From: Trissonchulus latispiculum
Lineage: Eukaryota > Nematoda > Enoplea > Enoplida > Ironidae
Length of the DNA: 64,000 nucleotides
Direction of reading: 5' to 3'
NCBI GenBank assembly: GCA_030248195.1
Contig: JASAND010030219.1
Span: forward strand, 1-64,000
Of this stretch, positions 44,123-54,183 are shown one piece after another. A program made the translations under genes and the position numbers. The notes below the pieces were generated by a model. The model was not told the DNA's origin. It saw only the letters and a program-made list of their open reading frames with translations, and did no database searches. The first letter of the stretch is position 1. Every line of letters begins with the position of its first letter.

Positions 44123-45060
44123 TGGTAGTTTGGTAAAAGTAAGTAATGCTGGTTGTTGCTGGGTGTGTGTTTGTGTTGTCGAGGAGAAAAGATAAATAAA
44201 AAAAACTATCTTTTTTATATAAATAAAACATTTTCTTACAAATAGAAGACAAAATTTGGCGTTGTCTTTATTTTATTTTTTTTTCCCCCCCCCCCCCACA
44301 CCCCTATCTCGAATCGTCCCCGCGCCTCGGCCTCTTCTCCCTCTTTGTGTGGGATTTGTGTTTTTTTTGAATGGGGGGAAAAGAGAAAAAACCCCCTTCT
44401 CTAAATTATTTAAAATTAATTTTCATATTTTGAAAATGCGGATTTTTATTTTTCATATTTGTGTGGAGTTTGTTTAGTTTTTAAAAAAGAAAAATTTCAC
44501 CACGAAATTTTTTTTTTGTGTTTTATTATAAAAATAAACACAATATATATGTACCCCATACTGACCTTTTCTGGGGTCGGAGGTTTTTTTCCTTTTAACA
44601 ATTTTTTTGCCCGAAAGGGGTCACAGTTTAATTTAAGTACAGTACAGGTCATAGTATAATGCACAATAAAGATTTATTTATATAGAAAAGGTGAAAAAAC
44701 GTTTAAAAATTTAGCAAAGCACAGAGCCCCACTTTATTGATTTAATAAAATCCAAAACAGCCTATCCTATCGGGGAAAAAATGATTTTTTTTTGAAAGTA
44801 AAAATAGAGGGCCACGAAATTATTTTGGGGGTTTCGGGGTGGGGGGGGGTGGGGGAAATTTTTGGGGGAAAATTTGGGGGAAAAAATTCTTAGGGGGTAA
44901 ATTTTTGTATTTTTTCTAAAATATCCCCGAGTCAAAATAATGTTAGGGCTAGCAAGTTTCTGAATTTTGGGGGAGGGGTTTAGATCCCTGCTCATTATAA
45001 ATATTTTGAATTTCGAATTTTTTTTTCCTGGGGTAAAATTAAACCCTATTTTTTTTTTTG
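43910..45060. other. Homopolymer-smoothed copy of LTR-2 and ILF2 intron 4/exon 5 region
   Basis: About 44,123-44,502 aligns base for base to 41,796-42,176, and about 44,503-45,060 to 61,218-61,775. Isolated bases are replaced by their neighbours, giving long G, C, T and A runs. ILF2 exon 5 lies in it (about 44,565-44,635) and is unreadable. The tract ends exactly where the clean LTR of the next element begins. Poor consensus is the likeliest cause. Confidence 0.75.
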
Positions 45061-45429
45061 TGTGAAATATCACTAAAATTTACATGCAACCGGTCAATCT
45101 AAAATGCACTCATGTGTAGATTCATCAGTTTCTATAGCTAACTTGATTTGTAAAATCGGTCTAATTCAGTGTTGCCTTATTCTGTTGTACCGTCCGGTTG
45201 GGTGTCTTTGTTTACGGCCAATAAACCATTGTAATCCCTACACTGTGTTCCAGTTGGTTACGCGATCTGGATATTTAATGAAGTCTGGTATGCGGTACGT
45301 TTAGTGACTTTAGTTAGGTAAGGTACACGACTATCCTGCAGATATTAGGCCACGGCTTCGCAACATCACCTGCAATCGCCCCGCCATTAAAGTTCAGGTC
45401 TAGTCCAGGCAGTAGGCCTGAATTTAACA
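45061..45429 (+). repeat. LTR-1 5' long terminal repeat
   Basis: 369 bp, TG to CA. It contains CCAATAAACCATTG (CCAAT and an AATAAA-like signal) near 45,219-45,232, followed within 30 bp by a GT-rich stretch, as in a polyadenylation region. Confidence 0.9.
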
Positions 45430-45431
45430 AA

Positions 45432-45447
45432 TGGCGACCGTGACAGT
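45432..45447 (+). promoter_or_regulatory. Primer binding site, probably tRNA-Arg type
   Basis: TGGCGACCGTGACAG starts 2 nt after the LTR. TGG pairs with the CCA end of a tRNA. From memory the rest is complementary to the 3' end of an animal tRNA-Arg(UCG), the primer class of the 412/mdg1 group. The tRNA assignment is inference. Confidence 0.7.
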
Positions 45448-47734
45448 TGACTCTGTCTGGCGTCATTCAAAGTTTTGAAAAATTTTGAATTTTCATTTTT
45501 GACGATTTTCTGATTTTTCCGATTTTTGCGATTTTCTTGATTTCGACTAGTTATTTTGTTTAATTTAAGTTAGTTTCGAAGAACTTTCATCATTTCGACG
45601 TAGTTTCGTCAATTTGAGTCGATTCTAAGCCGCGAACAACAACCATTTTGTGACGAAAATTTTGAATTTTCGAAGTTTTGAATTTCAACGAAATAACGTG
45701 TAATTTTTGTTGAAAAGTATTATTTAGCATTGAATTTGATTAAATTTAGTTGATTTCGTTGTTTTTCGTTGATTTTGAAAACTTTGGAAAATAATTGTGA
45801 TAAGCCAAGCAATTATGAATCAAATTTCAGTCATTTCAAATTTTGTGCCGGTCAGCATGGTCGGGGGAAATCTCCCCCAACCACAGGTGTAGGTGTAACC
45901 CCCCCTTGGGTTTAAAGAAGCCGTCCCCCCCCCCTGGGAAAAGGGTTGGGGAGCGAAGGGTACCTTTAGGGCAGCCTTGTGAGCGTACCCCCCCTCAAAT
46001 TTTTCACCCCCCCCCCTCCCCCCCGGGAATTTTCCACGAAGAAATCAGCATTTGGGGAGTAACTAAGTTGAGGGTGGGCGCTCTCCTTTAGGGGAACGGT
46101 TACCAGCCAAAATTTCGGTTAGGTAATTTAATAATTTAATATAATTATCTAGATTAGCAAGGTTTTTCTGGCTAACTCCCAGAATTTCCTTTTAAAAGGA
46201 TTTTCATTATTATAAATTAGGGTTTAAATTTTCAATTTTATTTTCTTTTCAGGGTCATTGTGGTAGTATAGTACCCCGAGCACTGCAATTATACATCAAG
46301 CAGCGTCCCCCCTTGCTCGCAAAATTATTTTTAGTTAGGTTTGACGATTTTGGCGGAAAATCAAGTCATTTCTAAAGGACCCCATTTCGAAATTTTTTTT
46401 TTTGAGCCAAAAACTTAGAAAATTTTTGGACCCCCCCCTAAGCTTACTCATACTGTTCAGAAATGGATTCGCCATCATTTTCTGAACCCCCCCAGTAGGT
46501 ATTTTTAATTTTTCAATCGCCAAAAATTTTTCTAGGACCCCCATTTTGGTGATTTTTGACGATTTTTGGCAATTTTTCAAATTAGGTGGAAAAATAAAAA
46601 TTTCACCTAAAATAATCGGGCTTTAGCATTTTTAGGCCAGAAAATATACGTAGATTCTCGGAAAAATACTGCCCCCCCTCCCAGAAGTTGGAATTTTGTA
46701 AAAATTACGATTTTTGATACATACCTCTAGTGTCCATTTTTGACCCAAAATCCCCCCATTTTTCTAATTTTTGAGGGATCAACGGAATTTCTAGCCCAAT
46801 CACGGTTTATTCCACGTTTGGTGAGCCATAACGGACCAGTACAGCGAGGTTTTGGCGGAAAATAACCGTTTTTCTAAAAAACCCCTCTGACAAATTTTAT
46901 TTTTGGGTTTTGGACATAGCGTATTTTTGAATACCCCCCCAAGGTAAGCCTATTTTTCACTTAGGACTATTTTCAACAGCATCAGTACGTGTGGTACGTC
47001 CTATTAGTCAGTGATTTTGCGGAGTTTTTCCACAATTTTGGTTTTGATCGGTCATTTTTCGATTTTTCGGGTTTTTTGTCGCGGTGCCCCCCCTAACGAT
47101 TTTTGCAATTTGGGTTTTTCTTTTGGATTTGAACAATTCTACGGTTAAAAGCACGGCCGTAGATCACTAATATAGTTGATTTAGCTGACATTTTCATAGG
47201 TTTGTGGATTTTTGCCCCTAACTCGTGTTTTTCTAGTTTTTCACCGTGTGCCCCTTTTCAGTGTGTTTTTCTTGTCCGGAATTGATTCTTTTTGGCTTCT
47301 GGCTTATCTACGACTAAAACCACGGTCGTAGATCAATTTAGTGCGTAAATCGTCACGATTTGGTGTAGTTTTTCCTAGGTTTGGTCGAATTTTACATTTT
47401 TCTGTACGTACGTATTGTGTTTTTCTGCTAATTTTTGACAATTTTGGTCTAATTTGCCCTTATTTTTGCTCGCAATCATTCTACTACCTAAACGAAAGGT
47501 GTAGAATTTACATACGTATAATTTGTGACGATTTGGGAATATTTTCTTTATATTTGACTTGGTTTTTCCCCATTTTTGCGCATCATTTCGGAAGAAAATC
47601 CGCGCACACCGGCAATCATAAGGCGGCATAGAGAAGGTTTTCAACTGATTTTTGATCAATTAGAGGAATTAGGTGATCAAATTCGAAACATTCCGGTCGT
47701 AACTAGAGCTCAAGCCTTACGTCACGCGCGAAAT
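45448..47734 (+). other. LTR-1 leader region with degenerate tandem repeats and hairpins
   Basis: About 2.3 kb before the first Gag ATG. From about 46,300 the sequence is a series of loosely similar T-rich blocks of roughly 170 bp with CCCCCC runs. Three of them carry 24-nt hairpins (47,139, 47,308 and 47,481). About 45,840-46,060 is homopolymer-rich and suspect. Confidence 0.55.
47139..47504 (+). repeat. Three evenly spaced 24-nt hairpins in the LTR-1 leader
   Basis: Hairpins at 47,139-47,162 (CTACGG..CCGTAG), 47,308-47,331 (CTACGAC..GTCGTAG) and 47,481-47,504 (CTAC-T-ACC..GGTGTAG) are all 24 nt. They are 169 and 173 bp apart. Loops share TAAAA/TAAAC. Stem positions differ in pairs that keep pairing. 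They may be an RNA packaging, dimerisation or translation signal upstream of gag. Confidence 0.7.
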
Positions 47735-49048
47735 ATGGCCGATATTAAAACCTATATTGCGCTTTTTAAGAGCTTAAGTCCCTACAATGGACGGGAGACT
47801 GCACTAACGCCAGAGCAATGGATCACTAGCTTTGAGGCAATTATTCAGGCTCACGGCATTGCAGAGGAAAAGAAACGGTCCCTGCTTTTAGCAAAAATTG
47901 GTGAAACCGTCCTCCACCGTCTTTCTTCTTTGGGTTTGCCTGATACGTACGAAGAGTTGGTGAAGCTTTTGAAACTTTTGTATGAGCCAGTCACTAGAAC
48001 GGCGGCTGAACATTCTCGGAATTTCTATGTACGTATACAAAAGGAAGATGAAAAAGTGCAGGATTTTGCGGCGGATTTGGAAATTCTTGCCCGGAAGGCA
48101 TTCCCAAATGAGACAGAAAACGGTCGAGCGGTGAATATCTTTGAACAGCTGAGGAAAGGCCTTAAATCAGACCTTAAAACACTGGGTGTGTCATTGTTAG
48201 CTGATCTGGAATGCTGGGGTCAGAATATGGAGAAATTGCGCAAAATAGTGGTTCAGCTTTCGCGGTTGGAGGAGGAACAGCTACCAGAAACGTCGACCTC
48301 CCCTTCCACTTCTAAGAAGGAAACAAAAACGAAAGCTAAGGTGTGCAGTGCCTCTTCCAGTGTTAATACTGAACGGGATGATGCTCTTTCAAAGCTGCAA
48401 GAACAACTTTTTGATTTGAAACTCAAAAACGCGCAATTGGAACTTAATTTGGAAGAAGCTAAGTCGGCGAAAACGGAGTCTCAAATTAAGGAGGTTAACA
48501 GCGTGTCCACTCCGACGGTAGCAGCGGCGCAAACTCCTCAAGCAGCGCCAGCGCAAAATGTCCCAACACAGCAGCAGGCATCTGGTCAGCAAGCGCAGCA
48601 AACCCCACGTGATTATAGCAATGTGACATGCTATAGGTGTGGAAATCTAGGTCATATTTCTGCGAATTGTGCTATGCGGCGTGGTAATTCTAACTTTCAG
48701 CGTGGCCGCGGGCGTGGAGGTAATAATAGAGGTAATTTTCGAGGCAATTATAACAATCAGGGTTGGAATCAGAATTCGCGAGGCAATAATAGCAATAGTA
48801 ATAACTGGAATCGAAATAATAATAACTTTCGAGGCAACCGGCGCGGTAGAGGAAGCTCACAGCAGCAACCGCAGAATGCTCGTGCGAATATCCTTATGGA
48901 TTCTAGTGGGCAAGCATTTCAAATTATGTCCTATGAGCAGTACCAACAGGCGCAACCTAATGTTTCATATATTGTACCAATCAATGGGAACGGTCAGAAT
49001 TTTCAGATTGCGGGCGGCGCGACCTCCAGGGCTCCCAACCCGCAGTAA
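47735..49048 (+). CDS. Gag of LTR-1
   Basis: From the first ATG it encodes 437 residues; the frame is open upstream to 47,576 (TTG) and reads protein-like there, so a non-AUG or spliced start is possible. The N-terminal part (YNGRETALTPEQWITSFEAI; NFYVRIQKEDEKVQDFA) resembles the capsid region of Ty3/Gypsy Gag. A helical Gln/Lys-rich segment follows, then a CCHC zinc knuckle (CYRCGNLGHISANC, 48,629-48,670) and an Arg/Gly/Asn-rich RNA-binding tail (GRGRGGNNRGNFRG). It would assemble particles around element RNA. It overlaps ORF2, which is in the -1 frame. Confidence 0.88.
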   Translation: MADIKTYIALFKSLSPYNGRETALTPEQWITSFEAIIQAHGIAEEKKRSLLLAKIGETVLHRLSSLGLPDTYEELVKLLKLLYEPVTRTAAEHSRNFYVRIQKEDEKVQDFAADLEILARKAFPNETENGRAVNIFEQLRKGLKSDLKTLGVSLLADLECWGQNMEKLRKIVVQLSRLEEEQLPETSTSPSTSKKETKTKAKVCSASSSVNTERDDALSKLQEQLFDLKLKNAQLELNLEEAKSAKTESQIKEVNSVSTPTVAAAQTPQAAPAQNVPTQQQASGQQAQQTPRDYSNVTCYRCGNLGHISANCAMRRGNSNFQRGRGRGGNNRGNFRGNYNNQGWNQNSRGNNSNSNNWNRNNNNFRGNRRGRGSSQQQPQNARANILMDSSGQAFQIMSYEQYQQAQPNVSYIVPINGNGQNFQIAGGATSRAPNPQ

Positions 49049-50661
49049 ATCCGTCCACATCTGGAGAAAATTCTACCCCCACTTGTATTTCTAATTCTGA
49101 TCCAAAAGTGTCGGCATTGCTTTCTAATTCTCACAACATCATGGAAAGTTTGACGAAACTCTACCCGGCTCAGACTATCTCGTCTGCTCAGATTTGCTCA
49201 GTTTTTTCTTCATATGCCAGTGTAGTAAAGTCAAATCTTCCACAGAATTATGCTTTTGGAAATACAAATTTATCTCCTCCCCCTTCTTTTCAGAATAGCC
49301 CTAGTACGTATGTACGTACATCTCCTCCCTCTAATGTTTCATGCATTCCGAATGGTTTTTCTGGAAATTCTGTACCAATTCAGCAAAAGGTGCAACCAAT
49401 TGACTTTTTTCTGCAAGATGAGCAACGTTGGGTCAAGTTGGTACCAATTGATAGCAGCAAAGTGGATATGCGCAATGTGCGAAGAATTCCATCAATCACG
49501 CAAGCGCGTAATTTTCCAAAGGCTCAAATGCAAGCGAAATTTCCACCTGTTTCTAGAAATAATGGCAGAATTTTTCAGAATTCCAGTTTTCGAACGCAAA
49601 ATTTTCGTTATCCTCAGAATCGCTTTTTACCACCGCGATTTTCTTTGCCAAATTTCCGGTACAATATGCACCCCCCACCAAAATTTCAGCAGCCTAGGTA
49701 TTTTAATGCGCCGATAACTTTCTATCATGGGCAGCCAATGCGAAGTGCTATGCCAAATCGATCTCGTAGTGGTGAAGGTAACTCGTTTTCCTATGGGAAT
49801 CGTGTTATTTTCTCCTCTACGTATGGAAATCCCCTGATGCAAGGGAGTAGCATGTTCAGTTCAAATAATCAATCGAGGCTTCCGGATACGACCCTTCAGG
49901 ATCATAGCCAGGAACGTCTCAAACATGCTAGTGAACCACTTCAAGTAACTATGGGTGCCTCAGTAACAACCAACAATAAGTACGCGCCCATACAGTATCG
50001 TGTTTTTCATTCATCTGCATATAGAAATGAAAGAACGAAGTTAAAAGAAAGCAGACAAGGACAATCAAGTCAAGGTACCATACATGATGCACATGCGATG
50101 ACTACTTGCAAGGAACCAGTCACGAATACTACTCAAGATAAGGACGAAGTAAGTGGGACCCACCAAGATGAATTATCAATTGAATCGGTGAGTTCAGAGC
50201 AACAAACGTCACCCTCAGGTAAAAGGATAAAGGTAGCAGATCCGGATTTTCCCGATGCGTTTCTTTTTGTGGATATTTTGCCCTTGGAAAGTGAGTTAGC
50301 GGAAGAACGGTCTGATGATAGTACAGATTCAGAATCGGATGTTCTTGATTATAATCTAAAGGATGATACTACGTTAGACAGCGGAACTGTAGACACTGGT
50401 AAGGAAGGAATAACCACAGATGCATCCAATAATCACATGACACCTGCACTTCAAAGTGACGAAGATGATGATTCAAATTTAGTAGTTAAGCAGGACACAG
50501 GTAACACAACTTTCGCAGTAGCACCATCACTCAGTGCACCAACGGAATTTTCATTTGTTAAGTCTCTTCAGGATTCGTTAAGTAATTTGTCTAGTTTGGC
50601 TAACATTATAACTTCTCAGCCAAAAGCGATAGCGTCTCCTTTTCAACGTTTGTTTTCGTAA
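48961..50661 (+). CDS. LTR-1 ORF2, unrecognised protein in the -1 frame after Gag
   Basis: The frame is open from 48,961, overlaps the last 88 nt of Gag and runs to a TAA at 50,659-50,661; the first in-frame ATG is at 49,141. The N-terminal half is rich in Asn, Phe, Pro and Arg (FRTQNFRYPQNRFLPPRF). The C-terminal third is acidic (SELAEERSDDSTDSESD). No protease DTG/DSG in a hydrophobic context, RT YxDD box or integrase motif is present. It occupies the place of pol, and the position suggests expression by -1 frameshifting, but I found no canonical slippery heptamer in the overlap. Function unknown. Confidence 0.65.
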   Translation, partial: CFIYCTNQWERSEFSDCGRRDLQGSQPAVNPSTSGENSTPTCISNSDPKVSALLSNSHNIMESLTKLYPAQTISSAQICSVFSSYASVVKSNLPQNYAFGNTNLSPPPSFQNSPSTYVRTSPPSNVSCIPNGFSGNSVPIQQKVQPIDFFLQDEQRWVKLVPIDSSKVDMRNVRRIPSITQARNFPKAQMQAKFPPVSRNNGRIFQNSSFRTQNFRYPQNRFLPPRFSLPNFRYNMHPPPKFQQPRYFNAPITFYHGQPMRSAMPNRSRSGEGNSFSYGNRVIFSSTYGNPLMQGSSMFSSNNQSRLPDTTLQDHSQERLKHASEPLQVTMGASVTTNNKYAPIQYRVFHSSAYRNERTKLKESRQGQSSQGTIHDAHAMTTCKEPVTNTTQDKDEVSGTHQDELSIESVSSEQQTSPSGKRIKVADPDFPDAFLFVDILPLESELAEERSDDSTDSESDVLDYNLKDDTTLDSGTVDTGKEGITTDASNNHMTPALQSDEDDDSNLVVKQDTGNTTFAVAPSLSAPTEFSFVKSLQDSLSNLSSLANIITSQPKAIASPFQRLFS

Positions 50662-53600
50662 AGCTTTTCACATTTCTCAACTATGCTTTTTAATACTTTG
50701 TACTTGTATTACGTCTGCACGTATATGTTTATTTTACTGTCTAGAGTTCAGAGACTTCAGCTCCAGAGACTTTGCTTGTTCAGATGGAACTTTTTAAATG
50801 GTACTCATAGATTGTGGATCTGCTGATGGATACAATTGGCGTCTAACAGTTCAGTCACGGCATTTCACTGATTCTAATTGACAACCACGGTATAGACTTC
50901 GATTAAGGGTATGTACATTTATGGTTTGCTTACATTTCATTTTATTCTTACATTTTTACGTTATACGTATACTCACAGTTTGGAAGACGAATGACTTTGA
51001 TGTTGACTTGAAACAACAGTTGTCTTTGATACTAATTTGCATAGAATAGTTGCATTTGACATAGACTGGTGTAAACAATTGATTGGATTTTATTAGTATT
51101 GATTGACTTCTTCGTATTGCGTTGATCTTTCGCAGTTGACATTGATATTTGACAAGATGTGATTTTATACTTAATGTATAGTTCTCTCAATAGACAAAAG
51201 TGGCAGATAGATTTCAGAATTGGTCAGTACTGGTTGACATCAACGGCAATACAGCCAAAGTAGTCTCATCGTGCTACGTTCCACTGATCATCGCCGTCAT
51301 CATTATGGTTACATCAGTCAGCACTTACAATCCTTCCATATGTCGGCGTATGATCCTAGAGGATCGTAGGTGCGATTGGACTTTTGGTGTATTGGGTATT
51401 GACCTGGAGGTCAGTAGGCGGTACTACCAGGGTTCAGGCCTTATTTTTCTTTTTCTTTTTGTCGTTTTGCAAATACTAAAAACATCTAAATTTACGTAGT
51501 TTGAAACGATGATTTGTCACGCTTTATTTTTCTTAAAAGTATGATGTTTTATTTGAGGATTTGTTTTTCGCGAATGTGGAATTAAAAACTGGATTCAATT
51601 TGTTCTTAGATTTTTAAAGGCAATTTAATTGGACTAGAAAGAGGCTAGAACGTGCAAGATTTTTCTAAAAGGAATTGATAAAGCCTCAGATTGAATCAAG
51701 CAGCGGGTAATTTGGATAATGTGTGGTCATTTGAGCTGCTCCTATTTCGGATTTCATTGTTTTTAGTAATTGCCTACAGTCAATATGTATAATCCAGTGT
51801 ACGTACGAGTATTTTTGAATCTCTTGTTTGTGTTTGTTTTGTTGTTTAGAATATTGGAATTTTGTAGCATTTTGTATAGTCGCGTTTAGACATGTATTTT
51901 GATAGTTTGCGTATAGCTACGTTAAATGGAAATGCCTAAAAATAGAAATATCATAAAAATCCAAAAATATTGTGTTTTGCTATTTGATATGATTACTTAT
52001 GTTATTCTACTTAATTCTGGTTGTTATTTGTGGTTGTTAATCATTAGCTAGTTACTACTGATAATTTTTGTTTGTTTTCAGCTCGTGCCATTGATAGTAT
52101 ACATATGTGTGTTGTAACTTTGTAATACATTTAACGGAGCAAGCTCGGCTTTAAGGGTTTTTGTGCATAAGTGTTCTGTAGAAATTTAGTTTTTCAAGAG
52201 AGCAACTCTAGTCATGAGTGTATAGAATTTTCTATCTTTTCTCTTTCACTTCTCGATTCTTTCTCTTTCTTAGATTCTATCTTAGATTTCTTTAGAAACT
52301 CTATCGTAGTCTTTCACTATCTTTTGACTGTACAGTTTGGCAACTCAGTAGAGTCTGCACTGTAATGTATGTGTGTTTTCTATGACTACGGATACAACTA
52401 CGGATATAACTACCGAGCGATGACGCGAAATAATGATCAGCTCCGATCCTGAAATATATTGAGTTAGCCGTTCGATCTCTAACGAGAACACGGTTGTGAA
52501 CTCGTCCCAAAGAAGCTAAAATTACATTCCCCCTCATTCCAAAATAACTTTAAATTGCCATGACTACAACAGCTACAACTCATCGATTAAAATTTTGAAC
52601 TTTCATATATGTTTCTTATTTGTTTGTTTGTTCTTTATATTTGTCTTTGATTTTGCTCAGTTTACTAACCCCGTAAAGTGTCTTCTAACCACCGGTAGCT
52701 AAGTTTTTGCCATAACTTTGTTGTCATTCTTTGTAGTCATTTTGTACTTTATGTTTATGCTTTATGAGTATGTACAGTTTTGCAATTTTTCTTTGCCATA
52801 TATACTTTTGATTCGTTCAGTATTCTGCTTATACGTGTATCCCCTTCCTCAGTATTTTCCCCTATGTTTAAGTGCTTTATTTTGTGCCTTTAATTTTTAT
52901 CTTGTTTATGATCAGGCGATCATTTTTCTTTATCCGGCGGAGGATGTAGTAAATTTTTACTTGATTTAAAATATTTATATTATTGGATTTCTTTCTTATT
53001 TAAAATTTCTTTGGATTCTCATAGTTAAAATTCATATGCAATATATATACCTCATACCTTGTGCATTGATTTTTGATTTTTGTTACGTAGGATTTTGTGC
53101 ATTGTTAGCGAATTAGGTTCAGTTTTCGACAGATAAGATATCTCACGATATCACTACTTGATCAATAGGAAAATTTAGCCTAGTTCTCTACATTTTTTAG
53201 TACTTTATGTAGTCTGTATAGCTTAGTTAGGTTATTTTCACTTTGTGTACAGATACTTTGAAACTTTGTGTACAGATAAATGTTGTGTTTGTACTATTTG
53301 TTTTCGAAAATTTGCTATAAGTGTGAATGTAAACGTATGTTTGTGCGTGTAATTGTGACAGATCAATGAATGTTGTATGATTGTTGTATTTCTCTTTTCA
53401 TTGTGGATTTATATAATAGTGGTATTTGGTTACTATTTTCATTGTGGGTTCGTTCCGACTCTTTTCAGTCTCTTTTGAGCCTTACTTTTTGAAGTTTTCT
53501 AGTTTCTAACTTTGACCGTGTTGTATTACTTATGGTGTTCTTTTTGCTAATGGGTGTTTTGGTATAATTCCCCATGTTTTGCTTATATTGAAAGACTTCC

Positions 53601-53814
53601 AAATGCTACCTCTTTATAATTAATTTTTAATTAACTTTACTTTGTTACGTTTTCATTACCATGGACTTAAACGTGCCAGGATACTGACATAACTGGTCAC
53701 ATGGTATATACTTGTTGTGAAAGTCTCAAATTCTTTTAACTTGAATTATTGGTAGCAACCTCTTCTCCTTACTGCTTTTTAGCAGGCGCTAAAATTTTCT
53801 TCACCGGGGGAAGA
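50662..53814. other. LTR-1 3' internal region, no recognised coding
   Basis: About 3.15 kb, T-rich. The longest frame (about 51,200-51,499) lacks an ATG-proximal context and has one hydrophobic segment near its end (LIFLFLFVVLQI). I see no remains of RT or integrase motifs. The size is typical of LARD-like non-autonomous elements. ACCGGGGGAAGA directly before 53,815 is the polypurine tract. Confidence 0.6.
53803..53814 (+). promoter_or_regulatory. LTR-1 polypurine tract
   Basis: GGGGGAAGA lies immediately 5' of the TG of the 3' LTR, the expected plus-strand primer position. Confidence 0.75.
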
Positions 53815-54183
53815 TGTGAAATATCACTAAAATTAACATGCAACCGGTCAACCTAAAATGTACTTCTGTGTAGATTCATCAGTTTCTATAGCTAACTTGA
53901 TTTGTAAAATCGGTCTAATTCAGTGTTGCCTTATTCTGTTGTACCGTCCGGTTGGGTGTCTTTGTTTACGGCCAATAAACCATTGTAATCCCTACACTGT
54001 GTTCCAGTTGGTTACGCGATCTGGATATTTAATGAAGTCTGGTATGCGGTACGTTTAGTGAGTTTAGTTAGGTAAGGTACACGACTATCCTGTAGATATT
54101 AGGCCACGGCTTCGCAACATCACCTGCAATCGCCCCGCCATTAAAGTTCAGGTCTAGTCCAGGCAGTAGGCCTGAATTTAACA
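53815..54183 (+). repeat. LTR-1 3' long terminal repeat
   Basis: 369 bp, same length as the 5' LTR, with about 8 visible substitutions. The following sequence (TCTCAAAATTAAAACC) matches the ILF2 copy at about 61,008, not the point where the 5' LTR interrupts. Confidence 0.92.

Larger units (their letters stand above)
41796..44502 (-). mobile_element. Small non-autonomous LTR element (LTR-2), 2.7 kb
   Basis: Direct repeats of about 380 bp (41,796-42,176 and 44,123-44,502) begin TGG and end CCA; the better copy runs TGGAAATTTGG to GGAAATTTCCA. A purine tract on the minus strand (AAAAGAGGGGGTA, next to 42,177) marks the 3' LTR and gives minus orientation. Flanks CGATA and CGAAA fit a 5-bp target duplication. 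The site lies in the truncated ILF2 copy, at the position matching about 61,217. No gag or pol is seen. The right LTR lies wholly in a smoothed, low-quality tract. Confidence 0.75.
45061..54183 (+). mobile_element. LTR retrotransposon (LTR-1), 9.1 kb, gag and ORF2 but no pol
   Basis: Two 369-bp LTRs (45,061-45,429 and 53,815-54,183) start TGTGAAATATCAC and end GAATTTAACA. They differ at roughly 8 positions by eye. A tRNA-type primer site follows the first and a purine tract precedes the second. The interior holds a 2.1-kb leader with hairpins, a Gag with a zinc knuckle, a second ORF in the -1 frame and about 3.1 kb of non-coding sequence. No protease, reverse transcriptase, RNase H or integrase motif is seen in any listed frame. 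It therefore seems to depend on another element's Pol. The flanks do not form a target duplication. Confidence 0.9.

Noticed and set aside
48961..49048. Canonical -1 slippery heptamer between Gag and ORF2
   Set aside because: The overlap was read in the Gag frame and no X XXY YYZ site was found; AATTTTC and GGGCGGC do not fit.
49108..50661. ORF2 as an aspartic protease because of DSG and DTG
   Set aside because: The motifs lie in an acidic low-complexity stretch without the hydrophobic context or a second conserved block.
51200..51499. Possible third LTR-1 gene
   Set aside because: No family, no upstream signal, and typical of chance frames in T-rich sequence; described only as non-coding.
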